Assembly (NCBI RefSeq): GCF_025061645.1
Contig: NZ_JANYMP010000006.1
Coordinates: 1 to 64,000 of the forward strand
Source: Umezawaea endophytica
GTDB lineage: Bacteria; Actinomycetota; Actinomycetes; Mycobacteriales; Pseudonocardiaceae
Direction: 5' to 3'
DNA length: 64,000 nucleotides
Below are positions 26,081-33,498 of this stretch, piece after piece. Positions within the stretch are counted from its first letter, which is position 1. Each line of letters opens with the position of its first letter. A model generated the notes under the pieces. That model was not told the DNA's origin. It searched no databases and worked only from the letters and a program-made list of their open reading frames with translations. A program made the position numbers and the translations under genes.

Positions 26081-26114
26081 GTTTCGTCCCGTACTAGATA
26101 GTATGGGACGAAAC
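26081..26114. promoter_or_regulatory. 34-bp palindrome upstream of the NmrA-like gene
   Basis: Outer arms GTTTCGTCCC (26081-26090) and GGGACGAAAC (26105-26114) are perfectly complementary, and inner GTACTA/TAGTAT pairs with one mismatch around GA. It begins four bases after the LacI stop and ends 11 bp before the GGAGG of the next gene. Size and symmetry suit a dimeric or tetrameric TetR- or MarR-type regulator; none is encoded next to it. Confidence 0.7.
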
Positions 26115-26135
26115 AGTCCGGCCTTGGAGGCAGTT

Positions 26136-27005
26136 TTGGGCAAGACCGTCGTGGTGGTCGGGGCTACCGGCAAGCAGGGCGGCGCGACAGCGGCCCACCT
26201 CCTGACCGCCGGGTGGCACGTCCGCGCCCTCACCAGGAACACCACCGGTCCGGCCGCCGCGGCGCTGGCAGCCGCGGGCGCCGAGGTCGTCGCCGCCGAC
26301 ATGGACGACACGTCCTCGCTGGTCAGAGCCATGGCGGGCGCGCACGGCGTGTTCAGCGTCCAGCCCGCGCCGCACGACCCCGGAGCCCCGATGGGCTACA
26401 GCACCGAGACGGAGGCGCGGTGGGGTCGCGCGGTCGCCGACGCGGCCAAGGCGGCGGGCGTCGAGCACCTCGTCTACGCGTCGCTGGTCGAGGCCTCCGA
26501 GCGCACGGGCGTGCCGTCGTTCGACAGCAAGTGGGAGGTCGAGCAGCACATCGCGGCCATCGGCCTGCCCGCGACCGTGCTGCGCCCGGCGACGTTCATG
26601 GAGGACCTGGTCGTCTCGAAGGACGTGCTGGACGGCTCGTTCGCCCACCTCCTGGAGCCGGACACGCGGTACCAGATGATCGCCGTGGACGACATCGGCG
26701 CGTTCGCCGCGCTCGCGTTCGCCGACCCGGAGTCCTACGCGGGCCGCTCGCTGACGATCGCGGGCGACGAGCGCACACCCCGTGAACTCGCGACGGTCCT
26801 CGGCCGCGCGCTCGGCCACCCCGTCGCCTACCACCAGATCCCGCTGGACATCATCAGGCAGCACGACCCCGGCCTGGCCGACGTGTTCGACTCCTCGGCG
26901 GCGGAGCAGGCCGACGTACCGGCGCTGCGCGCGCTGCACCCAGGGCTGATGACGTTCGAGATGTGGCTGTCCCGGCACGGCCGGGCGCAACTCGCGGCGC
27001 TCTGA
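26136..27005 (+). CDS. NmrA-like NAD(P)-binding protein
   Basis: About 289 residues. I start at the TTG at 26136, which has GGAGG at a five-base spacing; the ATG at 26103 lies inside the palindrome and is unlikely. The N-terminus is a Rossmann motif VVVVGATGKQGGATA, followed by VRALTRN (binding NADP phosphate) and a short-chain-reductase-like core with YASLVEASERTG. The C-terminal part fits NmrA/HSCARG-type proteins, which act as redox sensors or reductases of quinones and other small molecules. The strong operator in front suggests it is inducible, perhaps by an electrophile (inference). Confidence 0.87.
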   Translation: MGKTVVVVGATGKQGGATAAHLLTAGWHVRALTRNTTGPAAAALAAAGAEVVAADMDDTSSLVRAMAGAHGVFSVQPAPHDPGAPMGYSTETEARWGRAVADAAKAAGVEHLVYASLVEASERTGVPSFDSKWEVEQHIAAIGLPATVLRPATFMEDLVVSKDVLDGSFAHLLEPDTRYQMIAVDDIGAFAALAFADPESYAGRSLTIAGDERTPRELATVLGRALGHPVAYHQIPLDIIRQHDPGLADVFDSSAAEQADVPALRALHPGLMTFEMWLSRHGRAQLAAL

Positions 27006-27059
27006 CCGATGACTTCTCCCCCGTCCGCGGGTCTACCCCTGTGACGAGAGGAGAGTTCC

Positions 27060-27770
27060 ATGAGCCTGCCCGAGGTCGTGTCGCGTTCCGAGTGGTTGGA
27101 GGCCCGAAGGGCGCTGCTGGTCAAGGAGAAGGCCGCCACGCGCGCCCGTGACGAGCTGAACGCCGAACGCCGGTCGCTCCCGATGGTGCTGGTCGACAAG
27201 GACTACGTCTTCGACGGCCCGTCCGGCGAGGTGCGGCTGCTCGACATGTTCGAGGGCCGCCGCCAGCTCGTCCTCGGCCACTTCATGTTCGACCCGAGCT
27301 GGGACGACGGCTGCTCGTCGTGCAGCGCGGGCGCGGACGAGGTGTCCGACGGCCTGGTCCGCCACCTGGCGGTCCGCGACACGTCGATGGCGTTCGTCTC
27401 GCGCGCCCCGCTGGCGAAGATCGAGGCCTACAAGGCGAAGAAGGGCTGGACGTTCCCCTGGTACTCGTCGTTCGGCAGCGACTTCAACTACGACTACCAC
27501 GTCACCCTCGACCCGGCGGTCCTGCCCGCGGAGTACAACTACCGCCCGGTCGAGGACGCGTCGCCGGGCGAAGCACCTGGTCAGAGCTTCTTCCTGCGCG
27601 ACGGGGAGCGGGTGTTCCACACGTACTCGACGTTCGCGCGGGGCACCGAGGCGACCGGCGGGTCGTACTACTACCTCGACCTGACGGCGTTGGGGCGGCA
27701 GGAGGAGTGGGAACTGCCCAAGGACCGCAGCGACGACGTCCGAGCAGCACTGCCGAACTTCGAGAGCTGA
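27060..27770 (+). CDS. DUF899 thioredoxin-like protein
   Basis: 236 residues with GAGGAG upstream of the ATG. DUF899 features: WLEARRALLVKEKAATRARDEL (split here at WLEARR and TRARDEL), DKDYVFDGPSGEVRLLDMF, then FMFDPSWDDGCSSCSAGADE, which carries a CSSC-like pair in thioredoxin-fold position, and TFPWYSSFGSDFNYDYHV. Related proteins are predicted thioredoxin-fold oxidoreductases of unknown substrate. It is downstream of, and co-oriented with, the NmrA-like gene (54-bp gap), so the two may form a stress-responsive pair. Confidence 0.88.
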   Translation: MSLPEVVSRSEWLEARRALLVKEKAATRARDELNAERRSLPMVLVDKDYVFDGPSGEVRLLDMFEGRRQLVLGHFMFDPSWDDGCSSCSAGADEVSDGLVRHLAVRDTSMAFVSRAPLAKIEAYKAKKGWTFPWYSSFGSDFNYDYHVTLDPAVLPAEYNYRPVEDASPGEAPGQSFFLRDGERVFHTYSTFARGTEATGGSYYYLDLTALGRQEEWELPKDRSDDVRAALPNFES

Positions 27771-27869
27771 CCCCGCGTCACCTCGGCAGTACGCGATCCG
27801 ACGAACTATTTCACTCTGCCGGGTGACTCGGCCTCTCCATCACTTCCACTGGTCGACGCCGCGGTCGCG

Positions 27870-28772
27870 TTGGCGAGGGACGACCGGTCGTTGTGGGTCG
27901 ACGCGCACTGGCTCACCTCGGCGAGCGGGCTGCGGTCCACTCCGGGCGGCGCGTTCGGGCAGTTGGACGAGATGATCGAGGGCGAGCTGAGTCGCAGGTT
28001 GGGGTTGTTCGCCCCTAGCGTGCCCGCACTCGTCCCCGTGGTCGCGGTGGATTCGTCGGACGACGTCCTCCGCAAGGTGGCGCTGTTGCGGGAGCACCAC
28101 GATCGACCGGTGGTGGTGCGGGTGCGCGACCTCACCCGGCCCGCCGGCGACCTGGCGGGCCGGATCGGGCGGATCGGGCGGATCGTCGACCTGACCTCCG
28201 TCGACCCGGCTCAGGTGCACGTCGTCGTGGACGTCGGGTACGTCGACGCCGTGACCCCGCCGGTGGTGCGTGACGCGGTGGACACCGTGCGCGCGGCGGC
28301 GGGCTGCGGCTCGGTGACGTTGCTGGCCGGATCGGTGCCGACCAAGCGGACGACCTACGACACCAGCACCCAAGACCGACCTGAACTCGAACTGTGGCAA
28401 CACGTGAGCCGCCTGGTCGAGCCACCGGTCCGCTACGGCGACTACGGCATCGCGCACCCGGTCGTGCGGCCCCGGACCACGTCGGAACTCCGGCAACCCC
28501 ATCCCTACCTGTACTACACCGTCACGGGGAGGCGGATCGCGCTCCGCCGCAAACCGGACCGGGAGAACGTGGAATCCACCGCCGCCTCGAGCTTCGCGGA
28601 CTTGGCGGGAGAACTGGTGAGGCTCCCGGACTTCGCAGGCCACCGCTACTCCTGGGGCGACGAACGCCTCCTGGGCTGCAAGGAGGGAAGGGTCAACGCC
28701 GGTGCGTCGTGGCAGTGGATCGCGATGGCCACCTCGCACCACATCAGCCACATCTCCCGAGAAGCGGCCTGA
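27870..28772 (+). CDS. beta family protein (T4 beta-protein-like), possibly N-terminally short
   Basis: 300 residues from a TTG; no other start codon occurs in this frame back to the stop at 27768. The sequence fits the PF14350 beta-protein family, known from phage T4 and bacterial defence or phage-related loci: VPALVPVVAVDSSDD, VHVVVDVGYVD, YGDYGIAHP and a C-terminal SWQWIAMATSHHISH. Family members are usually about 350 residues and start with a conserved segment I do not find, although the open frame before the TTG (LPLVDAAVALARDD) reads as plausible coding sequence. The protein could start at a rare codon or be truncated. Function is unknown; no phage genes surround it. Confidence 0.65.
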   Translation: MARDDRSLWVDAHWLTSASGLRSTPGGAFGQLDEMIEGELSRRLGLFAPSVPALVPVVAVDSSDDVLRKVALLREHHDRPVVVRVRDLTRPAGDLAGRIGRIGRIVDLTSVDPAQVHVVVDVGYVDAVTPPVVRDAVDTVRAAAGCGSVTLLAGSVPTKRTTYDTSTQDRPELELWQHVSRLVEPPVRYGDYGIAHPVVRPRTTSELRQPHPYLYYTVTGRRIALRRKPDRENVESTAASSFADLAGELVRLPDFAGHRYSWGDERLLGCKEGRVNAGASWQWIAMATSHHISHISREAA

Positions 28773-28820
28773 CACCAGGCGTCGAACGCCCTGTTCAGCG
28801 GCCGACCTGTCCCCCAGGCG

Positions 28821-29282
28821 TCACGGCAGCGCGAGCAGGCGGTCCAGCAGTGCGGCCTGGGCTTTTACGATCTTGGTTCGCGCCACCTCCACGGTGAACC
28901 ACTCGACCCGGTCGACCTCCGGGAACTCCTTGAGCTGCTCGGACTTCGGCGGCCACTCCAGTTCGAACGTGCCGGGCACCACGTCGGCCGGGTCGAGGTC
29001 GGCGTGCAGGGCCCAGGCCGTGATGACCTTGCCGCCGGACTGCTTGACCTCGCCCAGTTCCACCAGGTCGCCGTCGGGGACCGGCAGGCCGAGTTCTTCC
29101 CGGAACTCGCGGCGGGCGGCGGCCTCGGGGGTTTCGTCGTCCAGGTACTCGCCCTTCGGCACGGACCAGGCGTGCTCGTCCTTGCGGGCCCAGAAGGGGC
29201 CGCCCATGTGGCCCAGGAGGACCTCGGTCGTGTCGTCCGCCCCGCGGTACAACAGGATTCCCGCACTGCGCTTTCCCGGCAT
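28821..29282 (-). CDS. NUDIX hydrolase
   Basis: 153 residues. The Nudix box is complete: G-E-Y-L-D-D-E-T-P-E with REFREELG ending it (Gx5Ex7REUxEExGU), residues about 49-70, after a KRSAGILLYR strand and WSVPKGE. This branch resembles YhfT/diadenosine-type and 8-oxo-dGTP-like hydrolases, with a PPKSEQLKEFPEVDRVEW segment common to the actinobacterial NUDIX proteins that clean up nucleotide or dinucleotide phosphates. The substrate is not deducible. ATG at 29282; an in-frame start 11 codons upstream would reach toward the ahcY leader. Divergent from ahcY. Confidence 0.88.
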   Translation of the reverse strand: MPGKRSAGILLYRGADDTTEVLLGHMGGPFWARKDEHAWSVPKGEYLDDETPEAAARREFREELGLPVPDGDLVELGEVKQSGGKVITAWALHADLDPADVVPGTFELEWPPKSEQLKEFPEVDRVEWFTVEVARTKIVKAQAALLDRLLALP

Positions 29283-29343
29283 GACCCGATTGTGCCAAGC
29301 GGGCCACGTTGACAACGCGCGGGCGGGATTGCCATGCTGGAAG

Positions 29344-29415
29344 GGAGTCGAGAGGCGCTGCGACGGGCACGGCCCGCCACGCTCGGCTCACGACTCCAAC
29401 CCCCAAGGGCGCCTC
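29344..29415 (+). ncRNA. candidate SAH riboswitch aptamer in the ahcY leader
   Basis: The RNA folds as the SAH-riboswitch class. P1 is GGAGTCG (29344-29350) with CGACTCC (29391-29397). The pseudoknot helix is GAGGCGC (29352-29358) with GCGCCTC (29409-29415). An inner hairpin is CGGGC/GCCCG (29364-29368 with 29372-29376). The class-conserved stretches are recognisable: GCGCTGCGAC after P1, CCACGCTCGGCTC before the second P1 strand and CAAGGGCGCC at the end. It lies directly upstream of ahcY, the enzyme that removes S-adenosylhomocysteine. Confidence 0.8.
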
Positions 29416-29429
29416 CTGACACAGGAGGC
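29411..29429 (+). promoter_or_regulatory. anti-Shine-Dalgarno hairpin of the ahcY leader
   Basis: GCCTCCTG (29411-29418) pairs perfectly with CAGGAGGC (29422-29429) over a 3-nt loop, burying the AGGAGG ribosome site of ahcY. The left arm shares bases 29411-29415 with the riboswitch pseudoknot strand. The two structures exclude each other, so ligand binding should free the ribosome site and turn translation on. Confidence 0.75.
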
Positions 29430-29438
29430 TGGTGGGTT

Positions 29439-30902
29439 TTGAGTTCCAAGTTGCAGAAGGTCAACGGGATCGAGTTCGCGGTCGCGGACCTGTCGCTGGC
29501 GGAGTCCGGTCGGCACCAGATGCGGCTCGCCGAGCAGGAGATGCCCGGTCTGATGGCCACCCGGCGCGAGTTCGCCGAGGCGCAGCCGCTCAAGGGCGCG
29601 CGGGTCGCCGGTTCGCTGCACATGACGGTGCAGACGGCCGTGCTGATCGAGACGCTGGTGGCGCTGGGCGCGGACGTGCGCTGGGTGTCGTGCAACGTGT
29701 TCTCCACGCAGGACGAGGCCGCGGCGGCCGTCGTGGTGGGCCCGGACGGGACCCCCGAGGAGCCGACCGGCACGCCGGTGTTCGCCTGGAAGGGTGAAAC
29801 GCTGGAGGACTACTGGTGGTGCACCGACCAGCTCTTCCAGTTCGCGGACGGGCTCGGCCCGAACATGGTCGTCGACGACGGCGGCGACGCGACCATGCTG
29901 GTGCACAAGGGCGTCGAGTTCGAGGCGGCGGGCGCCGTGCCCGCGCCGACCGACGACGACGACGCGGACGAGTACAAGATCGTGCTGGCCACGCTGGCGC
30001 GGTCGCTGGCCGAGGACGCGGGCCGGTTCACCCGCATCGCGGCGGCGATCAAGGGCGTCACCGAGGAGACCACGAACGGCGTCAAGCGGCTCTACAAGCT
30101 GGCCGCCGACGGGACCCTGCTGTTCCCGGCGATCAACGTCAACGACTCGGTCACGAAGTCCAAGTTCGACAACAAGTACGGCATCCGGCACTCCCTTGTG
30201 GACGGTCTGAACCGCGGCACGGACGTGATGATCGCGGGCAAGCTGGCCGTGATCTGCGGGTACGGCGACGTCGGCAAGGGCGCGGCGGAGTCGTTGCGCG
30301 GCCAGGGCGCGCGGGTCGTCGTCACCGAGATCGACCCGATCTGCGCGCTCCAGGCGTCGATGGAGGGCCTCGACGTCGTGGCGCTGGAGGACGTGGTCGC
30401 GAAGGGCGACATCTTCATCACCACGACCGGCAACCTGGACATCATCATGGCCGCGGACATGGCGAGGATGAAGCACAACGCCATCGTCGGCAACGTCGGC
30501 CACTTCGACAACGAGATCGACATGGCCGGTCTGGCGAAGGTCCCCGGCATCAAGAAGGTCGAGATCAAGCCGCAGGTGCACGAGTGGCGGTTCCCGGACG
30601 GGCACTCGGTCATCGTGCTCTCCGAGGGCAGGCTGATGAACCTGGGCAACGCCACCGGCCACCCCAGCTTCGTCATGTCGAACTCGTTCACCAACCAGAC
30701 CATGGCGCAGATCGAGCTGTTCACGAAGCAGGGCGAGTACGACCGGCAGGTCTACGTGCTGCCCAAGCACCTGGACGAGAAGGTCGCCCGCCTGCACCTC
30801 GACGCGCTCGGCGTGAAGCTGACGAAGCTCACGCCCAAGCAGGCCGAGTACATCGGCGTCGAGGTCGAGGGCCCGTTCAAGACGGACCAGTACCGCTACT
30901 AG
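29439..30902 (+). CDS. ahcY: S-adenosyl-L-homocysteine hydrolase
   Basis: 487 residues from TTG, with AGGAGG at a 10-base spacing; the length equals that of other bacterial enzymes. It hydrolyses S-adenosylhomocysteine to adenosine and homocysteine using tightly bound NAD+. Seen motifs: [18 protein letters not shown] at the N-terminus, [16 protein letters not shown] (catalytic Lys/Asp/Asn region), the NAD-binding [31 protein letters not shown], and the C-terminal KTDQYRY whose Lys and Tyr reach the neighbouring subunit. Cytoplasmic tetramer expected. The leader holds a candidate SAH riboswitch with a sequestered ribosome site, so the product's own substrate should switch on its synthesis. A hairpin terminator follows. 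Confidence 0.97.
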   Translation: MSSKLQKVNGIEFAVADLSLAESGRHQMRLAEQEMPGLMATRREFAEAQPLKGARVAGSLHMTVQTAVLIETLVALGADVRWVSCNVFSTQDEAAAAVVVGPDGTPEEPTGTPVFAWKGETLEDYWWCTDQLFQFADGLGPNMVVDDGGDATMLVHKGVEFEAAGAVPAPTDDDDADEYKIVLATLARSLAEDAGRFTRIAAAIKGVTEETTNGVKRLYKLAADGTLLFPAINVNDSVTKSKFDNKYGIRHSLVDGLNRGTDVMIAGKLAVICGYGDVGKGAAESLRGQGARVVVTEIDPICALQASMEGLDVVALEDVVAKGDIFITTTGNLDIIMAADMARMKHNAIVGNVGHFDNEIDMAGLAKVPGIKKVEIKPQVHEWRFPDGHSVIVLSEGRLMNLGNATGHPSFVMSNSFTNQTMAQIELFTKQGEYDRQVYVLPKHLDEKVARLHLDALGVKLTKLTPKQAEYIGVEVEGPFKTDQYRY

Positions 30903-30908
30903 CCCCCG

Positions 30909-30949
30909 GAACGGGCCGCGGTGGAACAGTCCTCCACCACGGCCCGTTC
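30909..30949. terminator. hairpin between ahcY and the Y-family polymerase gene
   Basis: A 17-bp stem with one mismatch: 30909-30925 (GAACGGGCCG start) pairs with 30933-30949 around a 7-nt loop. It lies between convergent genes and probably terminates both. Confidence 0.75.
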
Positions 30950-30976
30950 GGCGTGCGCCCGGTGGTCGACCAAGCG

Positions 30977-31999
30977 CTAGAACTCCGCCCGTACGCCGAG
31001 CAGTCGGACGGGGCGGGTGAGGTCGAAGCGGTTCGTGACGTCCAGTGCGGCGCGTTCGATGTCGGTGGTCGACCTGGTCGGGTTCGGCAGGGTGGTGCTG
31101 CGGGTCGCGGTGTGGAACGGGGCGAATCTGATCTTCACCGCTACCCGAAGCACGGGTCTTCCCTCGGCGGCCACGTCTTCCGCCACCCGTGCCGCCAGGG
31201 CGGTGATCTCGCGGTCTATCCGCGCCCTGTCGGTCAGGTCCTGCTGGAACGTGGTCTCGCGGCTGCGCGACTTCGCCACGTGCGGGGTCGCGGTGACCTC
31301 GGTGGCCGACGCGCCGAGCGCGAGCTGCCTGAGGTGCGGACCGGTGGCGGGGCCGAAGCGTGCGGCCAGGTCGGTGTCGTCGGCCGCGGCGAGCAGGCGG
31401 ACCGTGGTGACGCCGAGTTCGGCCAGCTTCGCCGACGTCCGCGGGCCTATCCCCCACAGCGCCCCGGTCGGCAGGTCCGCCATCACCTCGACCCAGTTGT
31501 CCCGCGTGAGCCGGAAGATCCCCGCGGGCTTGGCGAAACCGGTGGCCAGCTTGGCGCGCAACCGGTTGTCGCCGATGCCGATCGAGCACACCAGCCCCGT
31601 CACGTCCTGCACCGCGCGCCGGACGTCCACGGCGAGCGCGTGCGGGTCGTCCGTGTGCGCCCCGAGGAAACCCTCGTCCCAGCCCAGTACCTCGACGACC
31701 ACGGCGAACGTCCGCAGCACCGCGAACACCTCGGCGGACGCCCGGTCGTACGCGGGTGGGTCGGTCGGCAGGAACACGGCGTCCGGGCAGCGCTTCTTCG
31801 CGAGCCGCAACGGCATCCCGGAGTGGACGCCGAACGCGCGCGCCGCGTAGGACGCCGTCGCCACGACCGCCCGCCGCGCCGGATCGCCCGTGCCGCCGAC
31901 CACCACGGGCTTCCCTCGCAGCTCCGGCCTCCGCGCGACCTCGACCGCGGCGATGAACTCGTCGAGGTCGACGTGCAGCACCCAGTACGGCTCGGGCAT
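30977..31999 (-). CDS. dinB: Y-family DNA polymerase IV, DinB2-like with Ile steric gate
   Basis: 340 residues. The metal-binding carboxylates are D11 and D13 in VLHVDLDEF and D108-E109 in GWDEG. Palm, finger and little-finger segments follow; KLATGFAKPAGI and LWGIGPRTSAKLAELG (helix-hairpin-helix) are typical. It aligns well by eye with Mycobacterium smegmatis DinB2: the residue normally Phe/Tyr at the steric gate (second F of DxDxFFA) is Ile16 here. DinB2 has Leu at this place and incorporates ribonucleotides. The C-terminus ends VRLLGVRAEF with no QLxLF beta-clamp motif. Likely a translesion or rNTP-tolerant polymerase; the rNTP property is inference. Downstream of DUF664 by 50 bp on the same strand. 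Confidence 0.9.
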   Translation of the reverse strand: MPEPYWVLHVDLDEFIAAVEVARRPELRGKPVVVGGTGDPARRAVVATASYAARAFGVHSGMPLRLAKKRCPDAVFLPTDPPAYDRASAEVFAVLRTFAVVVEVLGWDEGFLGAHTDDPHALAVDVRRAVQDVTGLVCSIGIGDNRLRAKLATGFAKPAGIFRLTRDNWVEVMADLPTGALWGIGPRTSAKLAELGVTTVRLLAAADDTDLAARFGPATGPHLRQLALGASATEVTATPHVAKSRSRETTFQQDLTDRARIDREITALAARVAEDVAAEGRPVLRVAVKIRFAPFHTATRSTTLPNPTRSTTDIERAALDVTNRFDLTRPVRLLGVRAEF

Positions 32000-32049
32000 G
32001 TCGGCCAGTATGCGGTCACCTGGGCGAACGCACCCGGCGACGACCGGGG

Positions 32050-32553
32050 TCAGTCAGCCAGCACCTGTTCGCGCAGGATGTCGGCGTGCCCGCAGTGGTG
32101 GGCCAGTTCCCGCAGGACTTGCAGGTACACCCAGCGGAGCGTGCGCGGGCCGGAGCGGTGGCCGGTCACGACCGCGTCCAGCGGCAGGTCCGCGACCGTC
32201 GTCCTGGCCGTGGCGCACGCTCGTCGGTGGGCCGCCACGACCGAGGCGACGGTGTCGTCGTCAGCGAGCCGGAAGGACTCGTCCGGGGTGCCCACCAGGC
32301 CGAGTTCCTGGCGGGGTGTGCCGCCGACGCACTCCTCGAACCACACCCGCTGCATCCACGTGACGTGCTTGAGCAGCCCCAACAGCGTCGTCGCCGACGG
32401 CACGAGCCCGCGGCGGGCCTGCTCCTCGGTGAGGGAGTCGAGGGTCGCCTCGACGGCACGGCGGTAGTCCTCGACGAACGCGTCGAGCTGGACGCGCTCG
32501 CCATCCAGCGGAACGTCGAACGGACCCACCCGCTGCTGCTCGGAACTCGTCAC
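32050..32553 (-). CDS. DinB-superfamily (DUF664) metalloprotein
   Basis: 167 residues. A four-helix DinB/YfiT-type protein: LLGLLKHVTWMQRVWFEE holds the first His, and ELAHHCGHADILREQ the C-terminal His pair of the three-His metal site. DUF664 members in actinomycetes are predicted mycothiol-dependent transferases or hydrolases. This is unrelated to DinB polymerase despite the shared name. ATG start; it lies between the SRPBCC gene (51 bp) and the polymerase gene (50 bp) on the same strand, so co-transcription from the ArsR promoter is possible. Confidence 0.88.
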   Translation of the reverse strand: MTSSEQQRVGPFDVPLDGERVQLDAFVEDYRRAVEATLDSLTEEQARRGLVPSATTLLGLLKHVTWMQRVWFEECVGGTPRQELGLVGTPDESFRLADDDTVASVVAAHRRACATARTTVADLPLDAVVTGHRSGPRTLRWVYLQVLRELAHHCGHADILREQVLAD

Positions 32554-32604
32554 GGGGAACGATTATCACGCGCACCGCGCCTCGAGTCACGGGCATCACC
32601 GCCG

Positions 32605-33102
32605 TCACGGCTGCGGCGCGGCCGTTCCCGCCAGGGACTTCCCGGTCTCCAGCAGCGTCTTGATGTCGCTGATGATGTACGACCAGCCGCCGCCCGCGCC
32701 GGGGATGTTGCCCGCGACCTGCTCCGCCGCCATGGGCGCCCCGCCGACCTCGTGCGTCACGGTCAGCCGCACCGACCCGTACTCCTCGACGATCTCCCAC
32801 GTGAGCGTGGTGAAGCCCTCCGCGGTCAGCTCCGGCGAGAAGTTCGCCCGCCACGTCTGCACGAGCTTGCGCGGCGGGTCGGATTCGAGGACTTCGCCGT
32901 CGATGATGACGTCGGGGGCGCCGTGCTCCTTCATGGCGTCGCTGGCGGTGACGCGGTAGGAGCCGCCGGGGCGCAGGTCGTAGTGGCTAGGGCACTCGTA
33001 GCCGTACCTGTCGTTCCAGTCAGTGCTGGTGATCGCGTCCCACACCGCCTGCGGGGTCGCCTTGATCCACACCCTGTTCACCTGGACGGTGCTCGCGCTC
33101 AT
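32605..33102 (-). CDS. SRPBCC/AHSA1-domain protein
   Basis: 165 residues. An AHSA1-type START-like domain: QVNRVWIKATPQAVWDAIT at the start, DLRPGGSYRVTASDAM in the middle, then TLTWEIVEEYGSVRLTVTHE and a C-terminal helix WSYIISDIKTLLETG. Such proteins bind hydrophobic ligands and are very often encoded directly behind an ArsR-type repressor, as here: its ATG lies inside the 3' end of the ArsR gene (83-bp overlap in another frame). Role probably in stress or xenobiotic response, ligand unknown. Confidence 0.9.
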   Translation of the reverse strand: MSASTVQVNRVWIKATPQAVWDAITSTDWNDRYGYECPSHYDLRPGGSYRVTASDAMKEHGAPDVIIDGEVLESDPPRKLVQTWRANFSPELTAEGFTTLTWEIVEEYGSVRLTVTHEVGGAPMAAEQVAGNIPGAGGGWSYIISDIKTLLETGKSLAGTAAPQP

Positions 33103-33418
33103 GTCGTGCCTCCAGCTCGGCCTTGAGGTCGGCGAGCGCCGAGACGCGGCGCTCGGTGTACTTGTCGATCCACCTGTCGTGGACGAGGCGGATCGGGACC
33201 GCGTTGAGGTGGTGCAGCTTCTCCCTGCCCGCCTTGCGGGTGACGACGAGCCCGGCTTCCTCCAGCACCCTCAGGTGCTTCATGACGCCGAAGCGGGTCA
33301 TCTCCACCTCCGCTTCCAGCTCGGTGAGCGTGCGGCCGTCGCGCTCGAAGAGCAGGTCGAGGAGGAACCGGCGGGTGGGGTCGGCCAGCGCCTTGAACAC
33401 GCGGTCGTCGTCGGTCAC
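33020..33418 (-). CDS. ArsR-family repressor
   Basis: 132 residues from GTG at 33418; an ATG seven codons upstream falls within the operator. The winged helix is typical: VFKALADPTRRFLLDLLFERDGRTL, then MTRFGVMKHLRVLEEAGLVVTRKAGREKLHHLN. This is the SdpR/PF12840-like branch without obvious metal-binding cysteines, so it probably senses something other than metal. The basic C-terminal tail past residue 105 is encoded by sequence shared with the next gene. It forms an operon with the SRPBCC gene and is likely autorepressed through the inverted repeat at 33432. Confidence 0.9.
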   Translation of the reverse strand: MTDDDRVFKALADPTRRFLLDLLFERDGRTLTELEAEVEMTRFGVMKHLRVLEEAGLVVTRKAGREKLHHLNAVPIRLVHDRWIDKYTERRVSALADLKAELEARHEREHRPGEQGVDQGDPAGGVGRDHQH

Positions 33419-33431
33419 CCCGGAAGGATAG

Positions 33432-33447
33432 GTGACCATTTGGTCAC
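33432..33447. promoter_or_regulatory. inverted repeat at the arsR promoter
   Basis: GTGACCA (33432-33438) and TGGTCAC (33441-33447) are perfect 7-bp arms separated by two bases. The site lies 14 bp upstream of the GTG start of the ArsR gene and is a natural autorepression operator. Confidence 0.6.
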
Positions 33448-33463
33448 ATGTAAAGCCCGAGAA

Positions 33464-33493
33464 AAGGGGGCCGCCCGGCAGGACGACCCCCTT
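33464..33493 (-). terminator. intrinsic terminator of the endonuclease gene
   Basis: On the minus strand AAGGGGGTCG pairs with CGGCCCCCTT (one mismatch) around a 10-nt loop and is followed by TTCTCG, so the T-run is TTTT. It lies six bases past the endonuclease stop. Confidence 0.7.
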
Positions 33494-33498
33494 CGACG

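Noticed and set aside
26103-26135. ATG at 26103 as start of the NmrA-like protein
   Set aside because: It lies inside the palindrome with no ribosome site. The TTG at 26136 has GGAGG at a good spacing and begins the Rossmann strand properly.
32050-32553. Reading the DinB-superfamily gene as a DNA-repair polymerase partner
   Set aside because: The shared name is historical. This is a DUF664 metalloprotein fold unrelated to the polymerase next to it.
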